Source: a virus. Taken from it: a DNA stretch of 64,000 bases. The notes beneath the pieces are model-generated. The model worked only from the letters and a program-made list of their open reading frames with translations, made no database searches and was not told where the DNA came from. A program made the position numbers and the translations under genes. The stretch lies in the IMG/VR virus record IMGVR_UViG_3300032282_005433, positions 1 through 64,000 of that record; one strand, 5' to 3'. Of this stretch, positions 59,498 to 64,000 are shown in pieces. Positions within the stretch are counted from its first letter, which is position 1, and the number at the start of each line of letters is the position of its first letter.

Positions 59498-61633
59498 ATG
59501 GCGGCATTTAATTATCAAATATCAACAACAGGAGATTGTTCAAATTCTTTAACAGGAATAATATCAATATTACCGTATGGAGGAACTCCACCATATACGG
59601 TAGATTGGCAAAGTCCTAATTTAGGTGTAGATACAACTACTTTAGTACCTTCAGTTAGAACAGGATTAAGTGGAGGAACATATGCACTTCGTTTAAATGA
59701 TAGTACTATACCGGTTAACCAACAATTTTATGTGAATATACCGGTGTCTGATGGAGTTTGCTGTAACATACTTGGTGTGAATAGTACTTCTTGTAGTTTA
59801 GATAATGGCTCAGTAACAGGAACATCAACTTCAAATTATTCTTCTACTAATTTTTATTTATTTGATTATACTGATACATATATCACATCAGGAGTAACAA
59901 ATACCTCAACAATTATTTTTGGAAATTTAAGTGCTTCAACATATTATTTAATTGCTGAAGATTTGGGAGGATGTACTGGACAAAGCCAAACATTTATAAT
60001 TGAAGAATCGGAACCTTTTGATTTTGGATTATATGTTGTACCAAACTCAAGTTGTGGAGGAACACCAATAGGTAAAATATATGTTACAGGTCAAACAGGT
60101 GTTTCACCATATTCGTATTATTGGAGTAATGGAGAAACAGGTAGTACAATAACCGGATTAACTTCTGGAAATTATTCAGTTCAAGTAATTGATGGTTTGG
60201 GATGTTCTAAAACTGAAAGTGCTCTTATAGAAGATGTACCTAGTGTGGGTTTTGGTCTTTTTACGGTAACACCACCTACTTGTTTTGCAAGCGACGGTGT
60301 TATTAATCTAACAATAACAGGAGGAACTGCTCCATATTACTATTCAGCCTCAACAGGATATTTTGAAATTTCATATAGTAAAACGTTTACTTTAGGTGGA
60401 TTGTCTTCGGGACAATATGATTTTTTAGTAACAGATTCAGGTCTTTGTACTTTCCAAGTTGGAACAACATTAAATACACCACAAGGAATTACTTCAGTTA
60501 ATGTTACTACTCAAAATTCTACGTGTTCAAGTACTGATGGTTCTATAACGGCAGTAGTTATTGGAGGTACAACACCATACACATACACATTAATTAATCC
60601 TGAGGGAAACACATTAGTGATTAGTACTTCTCAAGCTACACAAGTATTTTCAAATTTAGAGTCTGGAACATATACAATTTCAGTTCAAGATGCTAACGGT
60701 TGTGTTTTTATACAGGAAACCACAATAATAGCTGAAAATAAATTTACAATTTCAACATCAACCACACCAACAACTTGTGCACAAAATAATGGTATTATTG
60801 ATGTAACTAGAACAACAGGAGGTACTGCACCTTTTGATTTTTCTTTAGATGGTGTAATTAATATTATTGATACCAATCTTTATACGGTATCATTTACAAA
60901 TGTCGCATCTGGTCAGCACACAATAACAGTAACAGACGCTGTTGGATGTGCACAGACATCTCAAGTATATGTGAGCGGAAGTTCACTTGTTGACTTTACA
61001 TTATATAGTACTTCTTGTGGTAATGGTTCTGATGGTACAATTACCGCTCTTATTACTTCTGGAGTGCCACCATTTAGTTTTGATTGGTCGGATAATGTTG
61101 ATTCAAATCCACAACAAATACAAGTATCAAATCTTACTGCAGGGACATACAGTTTGACTGTTATGGATAGTAATTCATGTTCATTATATAGAACAGTTTC
61201 AATTGATTGTTCTGCTTTATATACATCTTATCAAACATATGCAATGGGATGTGAAGTATTTCAAGTGGAATCACCAAGTAAATACGGATTACCACAAATG
61301 TTAAATGAAGGATTTTTTGATTTAACATCAGGTAATACAAACTGTGATTTAATTTCTGCAATTTTTATTGCAAAAGTTTCAGTACAACCATTGGGAACTA
61401 TTGTGACTCAACCTTTTTATACGGCAACTACACTATCATCAGCACCTAGCGATAACTTATGGTATGATGAAATACAAAATCTATTACTTGGAATTCCAGG
61501 GATTGGTTCTGTAACTATAGATGCTCTTAATAATCAAATAACAATAACAACAAGTACAATAAATCCTATTCTTAATAATCAAGAAATAATTATAGAATTA
61601 ATTATTGTATATGATATTATGTGTTTAACATGA
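59498..61633 (+). CDS. Tail adhesin with SprB-like repeats
   Basis: A 711-residue protein with about seven repeats of roughly 70 residues between residues 10 and 565. Each unit follows C-x-DG-x-I, then GG-x-x-PY-x-Y/F, then L-x-x-G-x-Y, then V-x-D-x-x-GC; examples are GGTAPYYYSASTG, LTSGNYSVQVIDGLGC and LESGTYTISVQDANGC. This is the SprB repeat pattern of Bacteroidetes gliding adhesins. The C-terminal 140 residues form a different domain. It follows the gpI-like wedge gene by 2 bases. I infer a receptor-binding or host-mimic role; no chaperone or signal peptide is seen. Confidence 0.8.
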   Translation: MAAFNYQISTTGDCSNSLTGIISILPYGGTPPYTVDWQSPNLGVDTTTLVPSVRTGLSGGTYALRLNDSTIPVNQQFYVNIPVSDGVCCNILGVNSTSCSLDNGSVTGTSTSNYSSTNFYLFDYTDTYITSGVTNTSTIIFGNLSASTYYLIAEDLGGCTGQSQTFIIEESEPFDFGLYVVPNSSCGGTPIGKIYVTGQTGVSPYSYYWSNGETGSTITGLTSGNYSVQVIDGLGCSKTESALIEDVPSVGFGLFTVTPPTCFASDGVINLTITGGTAPYYYSASTGYFEISYSKTFTLGGLSSGQYDFLVTDSGLCTFQVGTTLNTPQGITSVNVTTQNSTCSSTDGSITAVVIGGTTPYTYTLINPEGNTLVISTSQATQVFSNLESGTYTISVQDANGCVFIQETTIIAENKFTISTSTTPTTCAQNNGIIDVTRTTGGTAPFDFSLDGVINIIDTNLYTVSFTNVASGQHTITVTDAVGCAQTSQVYVSGSSLVDFTLYSTSCGNGSDGTITALITSGVPPFSFDWSDNVDSNPQQIQVSNLTAGTYSLTVMDSNSCSLYRTVSIDCSALYTSYQTYAMGCEVFQVESPSKYGLPQMLNEGFFDLTSGNTNCDLISAIFIAKVSVQPLGTIVTQPFYTATTLSSAPSDNLWYDEIQNLLLGIPGIGSVTIDALNNQITITTSTINPILNNQEIIIELIIVYDIMCLT

Positions 61634-62022
61634 GACAGATAAGAATAACAGAAATATCGGGTGGTAAATATCCTGTATCGGTTTATATTGCGGATATTTA
61701 TGGTAACAATCAAACATTGATTGGGGCCGTACCTTCTGGGCCAGTACCACCAACAATAACATATAATACTACCATTCCAACTATTTTTGAAACAGCATCA
61801 GAAGTGATGCTTTTATTAATTGATGGGGATGGATGTCAAGTTTTTCGAATTTTAGAGTGTACATCATTTTGTTCTTTTGCAATCACAATTGAATTGGCTA
61901 CGTGTACAATGGAAATTATTATTGGACCAAATCCGACACCAACTCCGACACCAACGCCAACACTAACTTCAACACCAATGCCAACACCGGACAATACTCC
62001 AACGCCAACGCCAACTATTTAA
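61630..62022 (+). CDS. Small Cys-rich virion protein with Thr-Pro tail
   Basis: A 130-residue protein read from an ATGA junction at 61,630 with the SprB-like gene. Residues 1-95 form a beta domain with five or more cysteines near its end (CQVFRILECTSFC; LATCTM). The last 30 residues are a Thr-Pro repeat (NPTPTPTPTPTLTSTP and more). The fold and the Thr-Pro linker recur in the next gene, suggesting related fibre or tip proteins, here ending in the linker. A fusion partner may have been lost, or the linker may anchor the protein. Confidence 0.7.
   Translation: MRQIRITEISGGKYPVSVYIADIYGNNQTLIGAVPSGPVPPTITYNTTIPTIFETASEVMLLLIDGDGCQVFRILECTSFCSFAITIELATCTMEIIIGPNPTPTPTPTPTLTSTPMPTPDNTPTPTPTI
61930..62020 (+). 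repeat. CCAACA/CCGACA microsatellite coding Thr-Pro
   Basis: Imperfect tandem repeats of CCAACxCCx units encode the Thr-Pro tail of the preceding gene. Variation is mostly at third positions. The same type of repeat occurs at 62,379-62,551, so recombination between the two is possible. Confidence 0.75.
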
Positions 62023-62156
62023 AATGGGTGTAAAATTAGAATAATTAATACTCCATTAATAGTCATATAAACTTATCTTAATTAATTTAAACCTTTTTAG
62101 TGTAAAGTTATAATGAAACAGAATGACTGTGGTATTTATTTAATAAAACTCAGTGG
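62023..62156 (+). other. AT-rich intergenic segment with promoter motif
   Basis: A 134-base gap without a gene. It holds an AT-rich stretch, a TATTTAT motif at 62,133-62,139 and no terminator that I can find. Confidence 0.5.
62133..62139 (+). promoter_or_regulatory. TATTTAT promoter motif
   Basis: TATTTAT, preceded by GGG-like TGTGG, lies 17 bases before the ATG at 62,157. No -35-like element at normal spacing. Confidence 0.45.
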
Positions 62157-63173
62157 ATGACAACATACATTATAACAGTCGTAAATAATACACCAGGTTG
62201 TGCTAATACAGTAGAACAAGAAGTTACTGTAGATTGTTGTTCAACATACATTGTCAGACTTGACCCAGCGTCAAATGCAATCGGTCCATTTAGTGTTTAT
62301 ATTGATGATGTCCTTTTTGGTTCTGGATATTCAAGAACTGAAATGATTGACGGTGTTGTTATTACTTTACAATGTGTAACACCAAGTCCAACACCAACAC
62401 CAACAGTAACACCTGAAACTCCAACACCAACACCTACTGAAACTATTACTCCAACACCAACTGTTACAATAGGATTAACTCCAACACCAACCGAAACTGT
62501 TCCAGCAACTCCAACTCCAACACCTACGATAACTAATACACCAACTCCTAGCGGTTCTATGTATAGTGCTTATATCTTCCCTGAACCACAAGACAGTACT
62601 TCTCAAAATGATTTAGGTCAATATATGTATGACGGTGGGTCAAATAATTATTATGGATATACAAATAGTGGTGGACCTGCTGGGGGACCAAGTTATAGTT
62701 CTGATTTAGCAATATATGTTCAATATCCTGGATGGTCAGGTTCAAGTGGTAGTTTTGTTACAAATGTTGCAACTCTGGCAGGTAGTATTAAACAATCTCC
62801 TGGCGTTGGAACTGACACTTATGGATGTGTTCAAAATCAGTATGCATTCGGTAGCATTCCAATAACAACTTCAAATGTAAATGTTAATATACAATATGTT
62901 TATACTGTTTGGGTTCCACTTGATGGAGTCGGAGGAACATTAAATAATATGACACTTAATGTTGGTAGTGGTGGACCTTGTATATCTACAATAGTTGATG
63001 GTGGAATACCTGATACAACAAATGCGGGAATTAATGTTTCAGTTCCTTCAGGATGTGCAATACCTTCAGGAAACTATAGAGTTCTATGGATACTTGAATT
63101 GTATTTACTTCCCGCATTGGCAAATATACCATTTAATTCTACTTTATGGATAAAAGGTAATACAAAATCATAA
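62157..63173 (+). CDS. Virion protein with Thr-Pro linker and C-terminal beta domain
   Basis: A 338-residue protein in three parts: an N-terminal Cys-containing beta domain (TPGCANTVEQEVTVDCCSTY; FSVYIDDVLFGSGYSRTEMI) of about 75 residues, a Thr-Pro-rich linker (about residues 75-132), and a Ser/Gly/Tyr-rich C-terminal domain of about 200 residues ending in IPFNSTLWIKGNTKS. The linker with changing Thr-Pro spacing is like that of the preceding small protein. The design suggests a fibre or tip protein with a long extended stalk. No known domain was identified. Confidence 0.7.
   Translation: MTTYIITVVNNTPGCANTVEQEVTVDCCSTYIVRLDPASNAIGPFSVYIDDVLFGSGYSRTEMIDGVVITLQCVTPSPTPTPTVTPETPTPTPTETITPTPTVTIGLTPTPTETVPATPTPTPTITNTPTPSGSMYSAYIFPEPQDSTSQNDLGQYMYDGGSNNYYGYTNSGGPAGGPSYSSDLAIYVQYPGWSGSSGSFVTNVATLAGSIKQSPGVGTDTYGCVQNQYAFGSIPITTSNVNVNIQYVYTVWVPLDGVGGTLNNMTLNVGSGGPCISTIVDGGIPDTTNAGINVSVPSGCAIPSGNYRVLWILELYLLPALANIPFNSTLWIKGNTKS
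62379..62551 (+). repeat. Thr-Pro-coding microsatellite
   Basis: CCAACACC-type repeats interrupted by GTTACA, GAAACT and similar units encode the Thr-Pro linker. It is the longer of two such tracts within 600 bases. Confidence 0.75.
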
Positions 63174-63197
63174 AATAATAAAAATATATAATATAAA

Positions 63198-64000
63198 ATG
63201 TCATTTCCATATAAAAATCCATTAACATCCTATCAATTAGGGGCTTCAAATAGTGTATCAAGAACTAGTACTTTTGGTACTAATTTTTCTATATTAAGTA
63301 CTGGTGGATATATGGAGGTTTACTATCTAAGTGACCTTTTGTTGACATTGACGGCAACAACATACCCGTCAATAATACAGTTATCCGCAAATACAATACC
63401 AATCGCATTTACTAAAGGAACTGGCTCGGCCTTTTCTCCAGATGTTATTAATTTAAATTCGGATAATATTTCAAGTGGAAGAAGAAGATTAGGAATGCAA
63501 GTTTATGTCCAGGAAACCGATACGGTATATCAATATGTTATAACAAATTATCAAGAATTATGGAATAATTTATCTGGTCTTACAGGTAATTCTGGAGTAA
63601 CAATGACAGACTATTCTACAGTAGTTAATAGTCGTTCACAAGAAGGGGAGGATTTTATTAGTGCTTGGACAGCTTCAACAATTGAAGGATATAATGGTGT
63701 AGAAAGAAATAACGCTAGATGGAGAATAGTTCAAGGGACTGATATTCAAATTACAGGAGGAACGTATTTTTCGGGAACTCAAATTTTAGATTTATATAAT
63801 AGTACAGGAGGAACTATTGTAATTACTGGATTTACAGGTACGGTTACAGGAGGAACTTATGATAGTGGAACTTCAACTTTAACATTAAATAATAGTGATG
63901 GTACTCAGGTTTCTGTTACAGGTATTACATCAGGAGGAAGTCCTCTTACAGTATACGACTCTACATCTGGAGTAACAGCAACAAGTGTTACAGGTATAAC
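63198..64000 (+). CDS. Tail fibre-like protein, partial (runs off right edge)
   Basis: The frame starts at the ATG at 63,198 and is open to the end of the window (267 codons so far). The first 160 residues form an N-terminal domain (MSFPYKNPLTSYQLGAS; QELWNNLSGLTGNSGVTMTD). From about residue 188 the sequence becomes a beta-repeat: TGGTYFSGTQILDLYNSTGG, then TGGTYDSGTSTLTLNNSDG, with ITG/VTG turns, as in extended phage fibres. It is probably the first part of a long tail fibre whose tip domain lies outside the window. No promoter motif precedes it closely. Confidence 0.7.
   Translation, partial: MSFPYKNPLTSYQLGASNSVSRTSTFGTNFSILSTGGYMEVYYLSDLLLTLTATTYPSIIQLSANTIPIAFTKGTGSAFSPDVINLNSDNISSGRRRLGMQVYVQETDTVYQYVITNYQELWNNLSGLTGNSGVTMTDYSTVVNSRSQEGEDFISAWTASTIEGYNGVERNNARWRIVQGTDIQITGGTYFSGTQILDLYNSTGGTIVITGFTGTVTGGTYDSGTSTLTLNNSDGTQVSVTGITSGGSPLTVYDSTSGVTATSVTGI

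Noticed and set aside
61930-62551. Short regular repeats considered as a CRISPR array
   Set aside because: Units are 6-12 bases, in frame, coding Thr-Pro, with no unique spacers or cas genes.

Overview
This window is part of the genome of a T4-related contractile-tailed phage that most likely infects a member of the Bacteroidetes, probably a flavobacterium-like host. The T4 relationship rests on recognisable homologues of DNA polymerase gp43, tail sheath gp18, tail tube gp19, baseplate gp25, gp6 and gp53, ssDNA-binding gp32, UvsX, the RNase H/FEN-type exonuclease and helicase gp41. The host call is inferred. The DNA is strongly AT-rich, starts are preceded by A-rich leaders with almost no Shine-Dalgarno sequences (normal in Bacteroidetes, unusual for T4), and a tail protein carries about seven repeats resembling the SprB repeats of flavobacterial gliding adhesins. 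No tRNA, CRISPR, IS element, intron or intein was seen.

Layout. (1) 1-7,025: a small unknown gene and terminator, then seven tightly packed genes for glycosyltransferases and an FkbM methyltransferase. (2) 7,042-10,297: a small unknown gene and DNA polymerase. (3) 10,274-13,953, minus strand: a SET-domain protein translationally coupled to a SNF2 helicase, then a neck-like structural gene and a small unknown. (4) 14,020-36,121, plus strand: neck and tail genes in near-T4 logic (neck/tail-terminator candidates, sheath, an inserted HAD phosphatase, tube, a gp26-like protein with an overlapping out-of-frame gene, tape measure, an OmpA-domain baseplate protein, gp53, and a 2,265-residue hub). (5) 36,161-44,806: two small genes, then replication (gp32, UvsX, exonuclease, unknown, gp41 helicase), a B12-dependent ribonucleotide reductase, an HNH endonuclease and a DUF5522 protein. 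(6) 44,827-64,000: baseplate wedge and tail periphery (gp25, gp6, large wedge proteins, PKD-like and SprB-like adhesin proteins, Thr-Pro-linker proteins, start of a beta-repeat fibre).

Regulation. A motif with core TATTTAT, often TATATTTAT, lies 4-63 bases upstream of many gene starts on both strands, often directly after a terminator hairpin. I read it as a phage promoter element. At gp32 and the polymerase it comes with a TTGACA/TTGATT-like -35 at normal spacing; at most structural genes no -35 is seen, which suggests two promoter classes.

Most unusual features: the SprB-like repeats on the tail, the SET+SNF2 pair, the OmpA-like domain inside a baseplate protein, the hydrophobic hairpin inside a large wedge protein, the out-of-frame gene at the end of the gp26-like gene, the HAD enzyme between sheath and tube, and the surface-sugar cassette with a fused HtrL/GT-A enzyme. 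All calls come from reading the sequence; no database search was run.
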